Below are positions 50,180-59,196 of a stretch of DNA of 64,000 nucleotides, piece by piece. The translations under genes were made by a program, and so were the position numbers. The notes beneath the pieces were generated by a model. It saw only the letters and a list, made by a program, of their open reading frames with translations. It was not told the origin of the DNA and did no database searches. Each line of letters begins with the position of its first letter. Position 1 is the stretch's first letter. Origin of the DNA: Flavobacterium supellecticarium (GTDB lineage Bacteria; Bacteroidota; Bacteroidia; Flavobacteriales; Flavobacteriaceae); contig NZ_SSNZ01000002.1 of NCBI RefSeq assembly GCF_004801375.1, positions 682,001-746,000 of the forward strand, given 5' to 3'.

Positions 50180-50647
50180 ATGATCACTATAGAAAAATAC
50201 AAACCGGAATACCAATGCTATTTCGAAGCATTTAACAAAGCCTGGCTTGAAAAATACTTTGTAGTTGAAGCAATAGATGAATATGTATTGACGCATCCGG
50301 AAGAAGCAATTTTAAACGATGGCGGGCAGATTTTATTTGCCGTTTATCAGAACGAGGTCATTGGTACGGTGGCGTTGCGAAAAGTAGCCGATGGTGTAAT
50401 GGAATTTACCAAAATGGCGGTTGATGAAAAATACCAGGGATTGGGCGCCGGAAAGCTATTGTGTGAAGCGGCAATAACACTGGCACGTGATCTGAAACTT
50501 CAAAAATTGGTTTTATATTCCCAAACACAATTGGAAACAGCAGTTGGAATATACCAGAAATATGGCTTTATACATAAGCCAATTGACCGCTCAAAATACA
50601 AAAGAGCCGATGTATATATGGAAATGGACTTGTTGTACGAATCGTAA
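50180..50647 (+). CDS. GNAT family N-acetyltransferase
   Basis: 155 residues. Acetyl-CoA-binding motif A is KMAVDEKYQGLGAGKLLCEA (~79), preceded by the strand GTVALRKVADGVMEFT and followed by LVLYSQTQLETAVGIYQKYGF (motif B). Acceptor unknown. A drug/metabolite transporter gene follows 30 nt later on the same strand. Confidence 0.92.
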   Translation: MITIEKYKPEYQCYFEAFNKAWLEKYFVVEAIDEYVLTHPEEAILNDGGQILFAVYQNEVIGTVALRKVADGVMEFTKMAVDEKYQGLGAGKLLCEAAITLARDLKLQKLVLYSQTQLETAVGIYQKYGFIHKPIDRSKYKRADVYMEMDLLYES

Positions 50648-50677
50648 TGCAGCATAAAAAATAAACTCAAAAAGCGA

Positions 50678-51529
50678 ATGTTCCGGAATAAAAAAATGGC
50701 CCTACCAGCCCTACCGGCAGTTCTTTTATCGATGATCAGTATACAATCCGGTGCTTCACTGGCCAAACAATTATTTCCGGTTTTAGGAATTAGCGGTGTG
50801 GCAACCCTTCGGATAGGTATTTCGGCCATGGTATTGTATGGGTTTTTCCGACCGGATTTCCGAAAACGAACACGAAAAGAATTACTACTAGGTCTGCTAT
50901 ACGGATTATGCCTCGGAGCCATGAACCTGATCTTTTATTTTGCGATCCAACGTATTCCGTTAGGATTGGGCGTAACCTTGGAATTTTTAGGACCATTGGT
51001 ATTGGCATTGGCCGGATCGCACAAGCTACTGGATTGGATTTGGGCGTTATTGGCCGGGCTGGGAATTTTCCTTATAGCTCCATGGAATGAAGACACTGTA
51101 GACGTATTGGGAATTATACTGGCGATACTTGCCGGTGCCTTTTGGGCGGGTTATATCGTGATAGGTGGAAAGATTTCAAAAATGATGAAAAGCGGCGATG
51201 CCGTAACACTTGGTATGTTATTTGCGTCTCTGTTTGTGATTCCATTTGGGGTTTTTAGTGGCGATCTGAATGTATTGAACGGTAATTTACTACTATTAGG
51301 ATTGGCAGTTGCTTTACTTACCAGTGCAATTCCATTTAGTCTCGATATGGGTGCTTTGCGACAATTGCCCTCCAAAACATTTAGCATTTTGATGAGCTTG
51401 CATCCGGCATTTGCAGCTTTATCCGGTTTACTCTTTTTAAACGAACAATTAAGCCTTATACAGGCAATCGCTATAACCTGTGTCATTGCAGCCAGTATAG
51501 GCGCTACCCTAACAATTAAGAAGAAATAA
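50678..51529 (+). CDS. EamA family transporter, RhtA-like
   Basis: 283 residues with ten hydrophobic helices in two EamA repeats. The first ends with LGLLYGLCLGAMNLIFYFAI and FLGPLVLALAGS (~105); the second has ILAILAGAFWAGYIVIGGKI and LMSLHPAFAALSGLLFLNEQ (~238). The pattern GVTLEFLGPL and ALLTSAIPFSLDMGALRQLP matches the threonine/homoserine exporter RhtA group. Start is ATG 50678 or ATG 50696. It may be cotranscribed with the GNAT gene. Confidence 0.9.
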   Translation: MFRNKKMALPALPAVLLSMISIQSGASLAKQLFPVLGISGVATLRIGISAMVLYGFFRPDFRKRTRKELLLGLLYGLCLGAMNLIFYFAIQRIPLGLGVTLEFLGPLVLALAGSHKLLDWIWALLAGLGIFLIAPWNEDTVDVLGIILAILAGAFWAGYIVIGGKISKMMKSGDAVTLGMLFASLFVIPFGVFSGDLNVLNGNLLLLGLAVALLTSAIPFSLDMGALRQLPSKTFSILMSLHPAFAALSGLLFLNEQLSLIQAIAITCVIAASIGATLTIKKK

Positions 51530-51647
51530 AGTATCGGTTTTTAATATGAAAAATGTATTTAAAATCGTGGTATTTTGTGTTAATGATTTATTTTTTGGTT
51601 AAAATGATGAATATTTTTATAAATTCGTTATTCTAACCAAAACTACT

Positions 51648-53345
51648 ATGCCAAAAATTACACTACTGATTGCATTATTTTTCTTTCAAATGACCGGCGC
51701 TCAAACACCCGATTGGGAATGGGTCAGGAGTATGGACGGAAATCTTAATAATTGGGCACGCTGCGTGACTGTTGATAATAATGGTGATGTTATTGTTGTT
51801 ATCGATTTTGTAGGATCTTCCATATCATTTGGAGATATAACACTGACAAGTGATAATCCTTCTCATTATTATAGCGAGATTGCAATTATAAAATACGATA
51901 ATCAGGGAAATGTGTTATGGGCTAAAAATTATGGCGGACCCAAAGCGGATATTCCATCTGCAGTGACGACAGATAATAATGGAAATATTTATCTGATAGG
52001 GCGATTTGAGGATGCTATTACGTTTGGTTCTTTTACATTAAATGCTACAGGGAAAAGCGCATTTATAACAAAGCTGGACGCTACCGGGAACACTATTTTT
52101 GCCCGGAAAATTATACAGGAAGATGCTTTTACGTTTTATGCGGCTATAAAAACCGATACTTCCGGGAATGTTTATCTGACCGGTTCTTTTAATACAGCGA
52201 CAGCCACATTTGGAACAATTAGTTTTAATAACGAAGGTTGGACAGCGAATGCGCCTTGGGCTCAACGACCTTATGTGGCAAAAATGGATAGTGAAGGGAA
52301 TTATATTTGGGTGAAAGTCCCGAGAAGTCCGAATGCTGAAACGAAAACAGTTGTAGCCTACAGTCTTGATATTGACGCTGAAGGGAATGTGTATTCGGGT
52401 GGATATTTTGCCTGTAATACGCTTCAGTTCGGGACAATCGTATTAAATAAAACGACCAATGGACCGGATGATAAAAATATATACCTGGTTAAATATGATC
52501 CTAACGGTAATGAGCTATGGGCGCGTAATGCAGGAAGTAGCTCCGAAAATAAAAGTGCTCACCTTTGGTCGGTAAAAGCCGATTTGGACAATAACGTATA
52601 CGCAGCCGGTCATTTTGCGAATGACATACGTTTTGACAATATAACCTTGCAACCTCCTGGTCAGGCGGGACAACTATTTGTTGTTAAGTATGATGTAAAT
52701 GGCAATGTACTTTGGGCGAAAACAGCGATCAACGAATCGGGAATCAATCAGATACAAGGTTTGGCTATTGATGAAGCAAATAATCTGTATGCCGCCGGAA
52801 TCTTTTCAAATATTCCGCAAATCGATTTTGGAAATGAAGTCGTACTAACAAACCCGACATCGTTCGAAGGAGCGCTTTTTCTGGTAAAATTTACACCGGA
52901 AGGTGAAGCGGTTTGGGGACGAAAAGCATTGCCGTTTAATGGAAATTGCCTGGTGGATATCTATTGTAAATCGGAAAATGAAATCTATTTGTCCGGTTCT
53001 TATGCTTATGCGATGACTTTTGGAAATCATGCAGTGGAAAAACTGGATGGGATTTACGATCAGTTTCTGGCAAAGTTGTCTTTCGATCCATTAAGCACCA
53101 CCAACTGGAATGCGCATACGATTAAAGTATATCCAAACCCTGTCAAAGATCAATTGTTTATCAACCAACCGGAAGCTTACACCAACTATTCGGTATATAA
53201 TGTTTTCGGAGCTAAAATAACAAGCGGGATGATCCGTCCCGAAACCGGACCGATTAATGTTGGTTTCCTTTCGAAAGGTGTTTATCTGTTGCAATTATCA
53301 AATAGCGAATCAAAAACCGAAACGATCAAAATCATAAAAGAATAA
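51648..53345 (+). CDS. T9SS-secreted SBBP beta-propeller protein (tandem copy 1)
   Basis: 565 residues. Signal peptide (1-18, ends TGAQ). The body is a series of blades with the pattern DNNGNIYLIGRFEDAITFGS, YDNQGNVLWAKNYGG and DTSGNVYLTGSFNTATATFG, the SBBP (seven-bladed repeat) type. The C-terminal ~75 residues form a type A T9SS sorting domain with VYPNPVKDQLFINQ and KGVYLLQLSN, ending in TIKIIKE. Exported across the outer membrane, role unknown. A paralogue starts 55 nt downstream. Confidence 0.9.
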   Translation: MPKITLLIALFFFQMTGAQTPDWEWVRSMDGNLNNWARCVTVDNNGDVIVVIDFVGSSISFGDITLTSDNPSHYYSEIAIIKYDNQGNVLWAKNYGGPKADIPSAVTTDNNGNIYLIGRFEDAITFGSFTLNATGKSAFITKLDATGNTIFARKIIQEDAFTFYAAIKTDTSGNVYLTGSFNTATATFGTISFNNEGWTANAPWAQRPYVAKMDSEGNYIWVKVPRSPNAETKTVVAYSLDIDAEGNVYSGGYFACNTLQFGTIVLNKTTNGPDDKNIYLVKYDPNGNELWARNAGSSSENKSAHLWSVKADLDNNVYAAGHFANDIRFDNITLQPPGQAGQLFVVKYDVNGNVLWAKTAINESGINQIQGLAIDEANNLYAAGIFSNIPQIDFGNEVVLTNPTSFEGALFLVKFTPEGEAVWGRKALPFNGNCLVDIYCKSENEIYLSGSYAYAMTFGNHAVEKLDGIYDQFLAKLSFDPLSTTNWNAHTIKVYPNPVKDQLFINQPEAYTNYSVYNVFGAKITSGMIRPETGPINVGFLSKGVYLLQLSNSESKTETIKIIKE

Positions 53346-53400
53346 CAAGCCGGATCGGACTATAGAAGTCTGATCGTTATAATCATAATTAGAAGCTGCA

Positions 53401-55104
53401 ATGCAAAAAATGATCCTTTTAATAGCTTTTTTTGGTGTGCAAATTGCCTTTTCACAGATTCCCGACTGGCATTGGGCTCGTAGTATGGGCATACATTATA
53501 ATAGCGTAAAACAATTTACTGCAGTCGATCCTAATGGAAACAGTATTGTGATTACCGATTTTATAACACCATCGATAACCTTCGGAAACATAACCGTATA
53601 CAACGATAGTCCATCCTATTATTATTCGGATATTGCTATTGTAAAATACGACAATCAAGGGAATGTGGTATGGGCCAAAGCCTATGGCGGTCCGAGAGTG
53701 GATCAGGCCACCGCGATTACAACCGATACAGCGGGCAATTTCTATATAGCCGGTGGATTTTTAGATACGATTACCTTCGATTCCGTTACTTTAACTGCCG
53801 ACCCATCCGGAGTAGCCGGAAATTTTATCGCAAAATTCGACACGAATGGAAACCTTATTTTCGCCAAAAAAGTTACCAACGATTCTTCAGGAACGGTAAT
53901 TCGTATGATTAAAACAGATAATGCTGAAAATATTTATCTCACGGGATTTTTTAATACCCCTTCGATACAGATGGGAGCGATCACATTAAATTATGAAGAC
54001 TATAACAGTGCGGGTTCGGGCTCATCGTATAGAACATATGTTGCCAAAATGAATAGTCAGGGGAACTACCTTTGGGCGAAAGCGTCTCAAAGTAATGAGG
54101 CGCATTACACGGGAATCATACCCTTTGGGCTTGATGTAGATACGAATGGTAATGTATATGCCGGAGGTCATTTTGGATGTAATACCATTCGTTTTGGAAC
54201 CATAACATTGACAAAGACCACAACCTATAATTATAATTTCAACATGTATCTGGTGAAATACGACAGCAACGGAAACGAAATCTGGGCTCGTAATGCCGGC
54301 AGCAGTTACGATAACGGCACCTGTACGCTGGCTGTAAAAACCGATTTAAACAACAATATATATGCGGCCGGTTATTTTTCGAATACAGTAAGTTTTGGAA
54401 GTGCAATATTGAGTGCAAGTGGTGGCTCCCAACAATTTCTTGTAAAATATGATACAAATGGAAATGTACTTTGGGCTAAAGCTGCCAATTCCGGTTCGGG
54501 TTATAATGCGATTCATTCGATGGATATTGATGGAAATAATAACGTGTATACAGCGGGAACCTTTGGTAATGCCCAGTTAAATTTTGGAAACGGAGTACAA
54601 CTGACAAACGCTGTTGTTCCGGATGGAGCTGTTTTTGTTGTAAAATATACACCCGGAGGCGATGCTGTTTGGGCCAGAAAAGCCGCTTCGCTTAATATAA
54701 ATAATACGTTGAATCTTGTTTGTAAATCGCAAAACGAGTTGTATATCTGTGGTACGTTTAATAATCCGACGATGACTTTTGGAAACCAGACGGTGACAAA
54801 ATCGGAAAATAATTACGATTTGTACCTGGCGAAATTGTATTACGAACCATTAAGTACGACCGACTGGAATGCGAATAAAGTTCAGGTGTATCCAAACCCT
54901 GTCAAAGATCAATTGTTTATCAACCAACCGGAAGCTTACACCAGCTATACAGTATATAATGTTTTGGGAGCTAAAATAACAAGTGGAATGATCCGACCTG
55001 AAACCGGATCGATTGATGTTAGTGAGCTTACAAAAGGCATTTATATACTACAGCTATCGGATAACGAATCAAAAACGGCTGTGATAAAAATTATAAAAGA
55101 ATAG
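53401..55104 (+). CDS. T9SS-secreted SBBP beta-propeller protein (tandem copy 2)
   Basis: 567 residues, same architecture as its upstream neighbour: signal peptide ending FSQ (~19), blades such as DTAGNFYIAGGFLDTITFDS, YDSNGNEIWARNAGSSYDNG and a T9SS type A domain with VYPNPVKDQLFINQPEAYTS and a terminal IKIIKE. Along the chain the two differ at many positions, but the start of the sorting domain is identical in DNA over 55 nt. The pair arose by tandem duplication. A 33-bp palindrome follows the stop. Confidence 0.9.
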   Translation: MQKMILLIAFFGVQIAFSQIPDWHWARSMGIHYNSVKQFTAVDPNGNSIVITDFITPSITFGNITVYNDSPSYYYSDIAIVKYDNQGNVVWAKAYGGPRVDQATAITTDTAGNFYIAGGFLDTITFDSVTLTADPSGVAGNFIAKFDTNGNLIFAKKVTNDSSGTVIRMIKTDNAENIYLTGFFNTPSIQMGAITLNYEDYNSAGSGSSYRTYVAKMNSQGNYLWAKASQSNEAHYTGIIPFGLDVDTNGNVYAGGHFGCNTIRFGTITLTKTTTYNYNFNMYLVKYDSNGNEIWARNAGSSYDNGTCTLAVKTDLNNNIYAAGYFSNTVSFGSAILSASGGSQQFLVKYDTNGNVLWAKAANSGSGYNAIHSMDIDGNNNVYTAGTFGNAQLNFGNGVQLTNAVVPDGAVFVVKYTPGGDAVWARKAASLNINNTLNLVCKSQNELYICGTFNNPTMTFGNQTVTKSENNYDLYLAKLYYEPLSTTDWNANKVQVYPNPVKDQLFINQPEAYTSYTVYNVLGAKITSGMIRPETGSIDVSELTKGIYILQLSDNESKTAVIKIIKE

Positions 55105-55122
55105 CAAGCCCCGACAGATCCT

Positions 55123-55155
55123 ACACCTGACAGGTTTTAAAAACCTGTCAGGTGT
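55123..55155. repeat. 33-bp intergenic palindrome, copy 3 (perfect)
   Basis: Arms ACACCTGACAGGTTT and AAACCTGTCAGGTGT are perfectly complementary around TAA. Located between convergent genes, 18 nt after the upstream stop and just before the end of the minus-strand lipoprotein gene. Confidence 0.92.
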
Positions 55156-55162
55156 GAATAAG

Positions 55163-55366
55163 TTATTTCTGGGGAATAGGAATTGTATCGTTTTGAATAG
55201 GGACTTTACTATAATAAAGAGGGGTATTAATAAGTTGATAATAAACAGGGCTGCTATCCAATATTTTACTAAGATCGATATCTTTTCTGATATAAGGAAT
55301 ATCTTTATGGATCATACAAGAAGAGAATAAAGCAATGATAATTAGAACTAAATACTTCATCTTCAT
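55163..55366 (-). CDS. Small lipoprotein, unknown
   Basis: 67 residues. Lipobox ALFSSC (Cys17) after a hydrophobic segment; the mature ~50 residues (MIHKDIPYIRKDIDLSKILD...) have no recognised motif. Its ATG directly abuts the stop codon of the 131-residue gene upstream, so the two form a translationally coupled pair. Function unknown. Confidence 0.6.
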   Translation of the reverse strand: MKMKYLVLIIIALFSSCMIHKDIPYIRKDIDLSKILDSSPVYYQLINTPLYYSKVPIQNDTIPIPQK

Positions 55367-55762
55367 TTATTTTGCATATAGGCCGCCAAAGCATTTGTTG
55401 TTAAGAACTTGTGTAGCCGGACTTGCGGGAGTGAAATTGTTGTGGATATCATAATATCCATAGATCCAACAGCCTCCATTGTATTTCTGTTGCAACTTAT
55501 ATCCGGATCTTGATGGAAATTTTTTTCGGGAAGAAGGATTAAGTAGGCTTTGACGATACATTTTTTTTATAATAATTTCGGTGTATTGATTTGTATCTGT
55601 ATTAAGAGCCTTGACTACGTCATATAATTTAGATTCTATAACTAGTGGTGCAGTAGAAATGATTTTTACAGCACAAAGAATAGAATTTTCTTTTGAATTG
55701 TTTCCCAAAGAGGTATTGTCATGAGTACTACAACTAATAGTTGTAAGTAACAAACATAGCAT
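55367..55762 (-). CDS. Small lipoprotein, unknown, with a doubtful N-terminus
   Basis: 131 residues from ATG 55762, with lipobox TTISC. C-terminal part Gly/Tyr-rich (NGGCWIYGYYDIHNNF). Reading upstream in the same frame there is no ATG, but an ATG at 55793 lies one frame off. If the T-run at 55784-55788 had four bases rather than five, the chain would begin MSKLPFYFFCMLCLLL and have a typical lipoprotein signal. So either a frameshift (mutation or read error) or a start at 55762. Family unknown; coupled to the next gene. Confidence 0.6.
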   Translation of the reverse strand: MLCLLLTTISCSTHDNTSLGNNSKENSILCAVKIISTAPLVIESKLYDVVKALNTDTNQYTEIIIKKMYRQSLLNPSSRKKFPSRSGYKLQQKYNGGCWIYGYYDIHNNFTPASPATQVLNNKCFGGLYAK

Positions 55763-55925
55763 ACAAAAGAAATAAAAAGGTAATTTTTGACATAAGGATA
55801 AGTTTTAAATGACAGGCAGATGCCAACGTTTGCATAAAAGCAGAAATAAAAAATCCCTCTGACATAAAATTGCCGAGAGGGATTGTTTTATAAAGTTAGC
55901 CAAATCAGGAATAAAATCAAAAGGG

Positions 55926-56822
55926 CTACTTTAGAAAATCAGGGTCAATATAGGACGGATTAGGGTATTTATAAAACCCTTCACCGGTGGCGACACCCAG
56001 TTTTCCAGTATCGATAAAATGGGTTTTCAGATAGTCCACCACTTTTTGTTCGTGGCCGTTTTTGGTCTTTTCGGCTGCAATTTTATTAATATTATAGGCC
56101 GTAGTGATTCCTACGACATCCAATATACCAAAAGGACCAACAGGCGCACCGGTTGCCACCATCCAGGTTTTATCGATGGTTTCCACATCGGCGACACCTC
56201 TTACCAAAAGTCCGAGTCCGGCACCCAACAAAGGTACCAGTAAAGAGTTCACAATATAACCCGGTTGTTCTTTATGTAAAGGTAAAGCCACCATTCCGAT
56301 CGATTTAGCAAAAGCGACAACTGTATCAAAAACCTGAGAACTGGTTCCCGGATGTCCCATGATTTCAGCAGTATTGTGTTTCCATATTTCATTGGCAAAA
56401 TGTAATGCTAAAAAACGTTCCGGCCGGCCGGTAGCAGCTGCAAACTGACTTGGTAATAAGGTGGACGAGTTTGACGCAAAAATGGTCTTTTGAGGCGCTA
56501 CGGTAGCCAGTTTTTGATAGAAATCAATTTTGATTTCCGGATTTTCAGGAACGGCTTCAATGAGCAGATCACTGTCGGCAACTGCCTTACCTAAATCGGA
56601 AAAATAACGAATGTTTCCAATAGCTTTTTGAATTTGATCTGACGTTGCTTTCAGATCTTGCTTATAGGCTTCTCCCAGTTTTTGAAACGTTACTTTGGCT
56701 TTCTCCAGTAGTGCCTCGCTGATGTCATAAACATTTACGGTATAGCCGTGGAATGCTGTTTGAAACGCGATTTGCGCTCCCAAAACACCACTTCCGGCTA
56801 CAGTTACAATTTGAATCGGCAT
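55926..56822 (-). CDS. 3-hydroxyacyl-CoA dehydrogenase
   Basis: 298 residues. NAD-binding Rossmann motif VTVAGSGVLGAQIAFQTAFH (GxGxxG, residues ~10-15). The catalytic pair lies in LALHFANEIWKHNTAEIMGH (His ~138, Glu ~150), and the C-terminal domain contains PGYIVNSLLVPLLG and GPFGILDVVGITTAYNI, the family signature PGF-x-NR and GP-x-D-x-G. Matches 3-hydroxybutyryl-CoA dehydrogenases (fadB/hbd type), here in the single-function form. It acts on acyl-CoA in beta-oxidation or in reverse for butyryl-CoA chemistry. Monocistronic. Confidence 0.92.
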   Translation of the reverse strand: MPIQIVTVAGSGVLGAQIAFQTAFHGYTVNVYDISEALLEKAKVTFQKLGEAYKQDLKATSDQIQKAIGNIRYFSDLGKAVADSDLLIEAVPENPEIKIDFYQKLATVAPQKTIFASNSSTLLPSQFAAATGRPERFLALHFANEIWKHNTAEIMGHPGTSSQVFDTVVAFAKSIGMVALPLHKEQPGYIVNSLLVPLLGAGLGLLVRGVADVETIDKTWMVATGAPVGPFGILDVVGITTAYNINKIAAEKTKNGHEQKVVDYLKTHFIDTGKLGVATGEGFYKYPNPSYIDPDFLK

Positions 56823-57024
56823 GATGAATATTTTTTAGTTATATCGAGTTTTATGCAGTATTGATTTTTATGATTTCCGGGATAGCAATTGGAAATTATA
56901 TCAAGTTAAAATTACATAATTTGGATCAAAAACCGAAAACAGAATATGTGTTTTAAAAATAAAAAGTTGCTTTTTTAATGAGGATACGACTGCTGTAAAA
57001 ACCGTAACTTTAAAAGAAAAAACG

Positions 57025-57825
57025 ATGAAAATAAAAGTGTGTATAGCCGGTGCCACCGGATGGGCAGGTTCAGCGTTGAGCCGTGGCGTGGCAACCGATC
57101 CGGAATTGGAATTGGTTGCCGGAATTTCAAGAAAAGCAAAAGGGCAGAATCTTTCGGAGCTATTAGGATTGGAAACGGCTCCAGTTCCGGTATATGAAAC
57201 CGCTTCGGAGGCATTGAATGCTGTAAACTGTGATGTTTTCGTCGAATTTACCCAACCCGATAGTGCCAAAACAAATGTTATAACAGCTATTCGTAAAGGT
57301 GTTCATGTTGTAATCGGAACTTCTGGTCTAACCGATGCGGATTATAATGAGATAGCAGCACTGGCGGATGAACATAAGGTGGCGGTACTTGCAGTGGGAA
57401 ATTTTGCGATTACTGCGGTCTTACTACAGAAATTTTCGGAGATGGCAGCAAAGTATATTCCGAATTTTGAAGTGATCGATTATGCCGATGATCGAAAAGT
57501 GGATGCGCCAAGCGGTACGGTACGCGAACTGGTAAAAAGACTGTCGGAAGTACAGGTTCCGAATGAAACAGTTGCTGAAGCCGATCGGGTAGGACCACCG
57601 GAAGTTTGGGGTGCCAAAATGAATGGTGTACGCGTACATGCATTACGTTTGCCCAGTTATACCATTTCGGTCGAAACCATTTTCGGACTTACAGACGAAC
57701 GACTTACGATCCGTCATGATTCCGGAACCGGAGCCGAACCTTATGTAAAAGGCGGTATACTGGCGATTAAAAAAGTAAGTAGCTTTACCGGTTTTAAAAG
57801 GGGATTGGATAGCGTAATGGATTGA
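57025..57825 (+). CDS. dapB: DapB-like 4-hydroxy-tetrahydrodipicolinate reductase, altered active site
   Basis: 266 residues. NAD(P)-binding start KVCIAGATGWAGSALSRGVA (~4), VVIGTSGL (~93) and the substrate-binding VDAPSGTVRELVKRL (~159-173) are all present. The motif before it, usually EHHxxK with two histidines, reads EVIDYADDRKVDAPSG: A154-D155 replace the His-His pair, while the Lys (158) is kept. The C-terminal strand is GRTSF-like (GGILAIKKVSSFTGFKRGLD). DapB reduces dihydrodipicolinate in lysine and peptidoglycan precursor synthesis. It may be a divergent working form or a paralogue with another substrate. Near-consensus -7 box TAACTTTA at 57005. Confidence 0.8.
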   Translation: MKIKVCIAGATGWAGSALSRGVATDPELELVAGISRKAKGQNLSELLGLETAPVPVYETASEALNAVNCDVFVEFTQPDSAKTNVITAIRKGVHVVIGTSGLTDADYNEIAALADEHKVAVLAVGNFAITAVLLQKFSEMAAKYIPNFEVIDYADDRKVDAPSGTVRELVKRLSEVQVPNETVAEADRVGPPEVWGAKMNGVRVHALRLPSYTISVETIFGLTDERLTIRHDSGTGAEPYVKGGILAIKKVSSFTGFKRGLDSVMD

Positions 57826-57831
57826 TAAAAG

Positions 57832-57860
57832 TAGCCCTGATCGGTTACCGATCAGGGCTA
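57832..57860. terminator. Hairpin between dapB-like and aldo/keto reductase genes
   Basis: 13-bp perfect stem (TAGCCCTGATCGG with its complement) and a TTA loop, between convergent genes. No long T-run, but it can serve both directions. Confidence 0.7.
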
Positions 57861-57867
57861 TAGTTAG

Positions 57868-58719
57868 CTAGAAAGCCACTTCGTCGGGAAGCAAGCCCGA
57901 TCCGCCAATATAGGGCAGGGCATCGATACGTTTCATATCGCTTTCCGAAATTTCGAAATGGTATACGTTTAGATTTTGTTTGATTCGCTCCGGAGTAACC
58001 GATTTCGGTAATGGCAGGGTTCCGTTTTGTAAGCACCAGCGGATACACAATTGTGCCACCGAAACATTGTAATTTGATGCGATTTCCAATAAAGTAGGAT
58101 CGTTAAGCATTTTTCCGGTTCCCAGTGGCGACCAGGCTTCGATCAAAATGTCGTTTGCTTTACAAAATGCCACAACTTCCATCTGTAAATAACCCGGATG
58201 GTATTCGATTTGGTTGATCACCGGTTTCACGGTAGCTGTTTCCAATAAGGCTTCCAGATGATGTACCATAAAATTACTCAATCCGATCGCTTTGATTTTT
58301 CCGTCCTGATATAATGTTTCGAAAGCACGCCAGGTATCGGCATTTTTTTGCTTCCAGTCGGAAAATTGTTTGGCATTTGCCGGCCAGTGAATCAGGTATA
58401 AATCCAGGTAATCCGTTTGTAAGTCGCTTAATGTCTTTTCAAAAGCCTTTAAAGTACTTTCATAACCACGCTCGGAATTCCAAAGCTTACTGGTAATAAA
58501 CAATTCTTTACGGTCGATTCCTGAATCTGCAATCGCCTGACCAATACTTTTTTCGTTTCCGTAGATCGCAGCGGTATCGATATGACGATAACCGTTTTCC
58601 AAAGCCGATTGTACAGCCAGTACTGCGGTCGCTCCGTCGGGAGTTTGCCAGGTTCCGAAACCAATTTCCGGAATGGTAACACCGTTGTTAAGGGTATAAT
58701 CTGGGATGCTTTTATGCAT
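57868..58719 (-). CDS. Aldo/keto reductase
   Basis: 283 residues. Catalytic tetrad: Asp and Tyr in HIDTAAIYGNE (~47-57), Lys in FITSKLWNSE (~79), His in LYLIHWPANAKQ (~112). The C-terminal NADPH-binding part has LPKSVTPERIKQNLNVYHFE (~235). Belongs to the 2,5-diketo-D-gluconate reductase-like AKR5 group, which reduces small aldehydes and ketones. Substrate unknown. Confidence 0.94.
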   Translation of the reverse strand: MHKSIPDYTLNNGVTIPEIGFGTWQTPDGATAVLAVQSALENGYRHIDTAAIYGNEKSIGQAIADSGIDRKELFITSKLWNSERGYESTLKAFEKTLSDLQTDYLDLYLIHWPANAKQFSDWKQKNADTWRAFETLYQDGKIKAIGLSNFMVHHLEALLETATVKPVINQIEYHPGYLQMEVVAFCKANDILIEAWSPLGTGKMLNDPTLLEIASNYNVSVAQLCIRWCLQNGTLPLPKSVTPERIKQNLNVYHFEISESDMKRIDALPYIGGSGLLPDEVAF

Positions 58720-58797
58720 GATTGTTGTGATTTATAGATTTATGATCAATTCAAATGTACCAATTCAAAGGTAAAGAGATGTTAAATTCGTGTTGTA

Positions 58798-59184
58798 TTA
58801 TACCTTTAATCCTCCAAAAATGCTGGTCATAATAATACTGAGAACGATTAAAGTAATGACGATATACATTTTGTCTTTTTCAAGAATAAAAGCAAATAGT
58901 GAGAGTACCACGCGCAGGATTGGTGTTGCAATCAATGCCAAAACGCCAAACTGTATGATCTCGGTAGGATTTAATGCCATGGCACCTTTAAGAATCCCTT
59001 CGAAAGTGGTATATGCTGCACCTTCTCCCTGAAAAGTATGATAGGAAGGAACAGCCGATCCGCCATGATGTGCCAGATAAGCGACCCCGCCGGCAATCGC
59101 CAGAAAACAGGCTGTTAAAACGCCATAACGCAACACTTTTCCCACCAGTTGCTGTACATCGGTATCTGAAATATGTTTTTTCAT
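58798..59184 (-). CDS. DUF1634 membrane protein
   Basis: 128 residues with three hydrophobic helices (VLTACFLAIAGGVAYLAHHG, IIQFGVLALIATPILRVVLS, MYIVITLIVLSIIMTSIFGG). It matches DUF1634, a family almost always found next to TauE/SafE permeases, as here 12 nt after the TauE gene. Probably a partner subunit of that transporter. Confidence 0.86.
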   Translation of the reverse strand: MKKHISDTDVQQLVGKVLRYGVLTACFLAIAGGVAYLAHHGGSAVPSYHTFQGEGAAYTTFEGILKGAMALNPTEIIQFGVLALIATPILRVVLSLFAFILEKDKMYIVITLIVLSIIMTSIFGGLKV

Positions 59185-59196
59185 AAGGCGTCGTTT

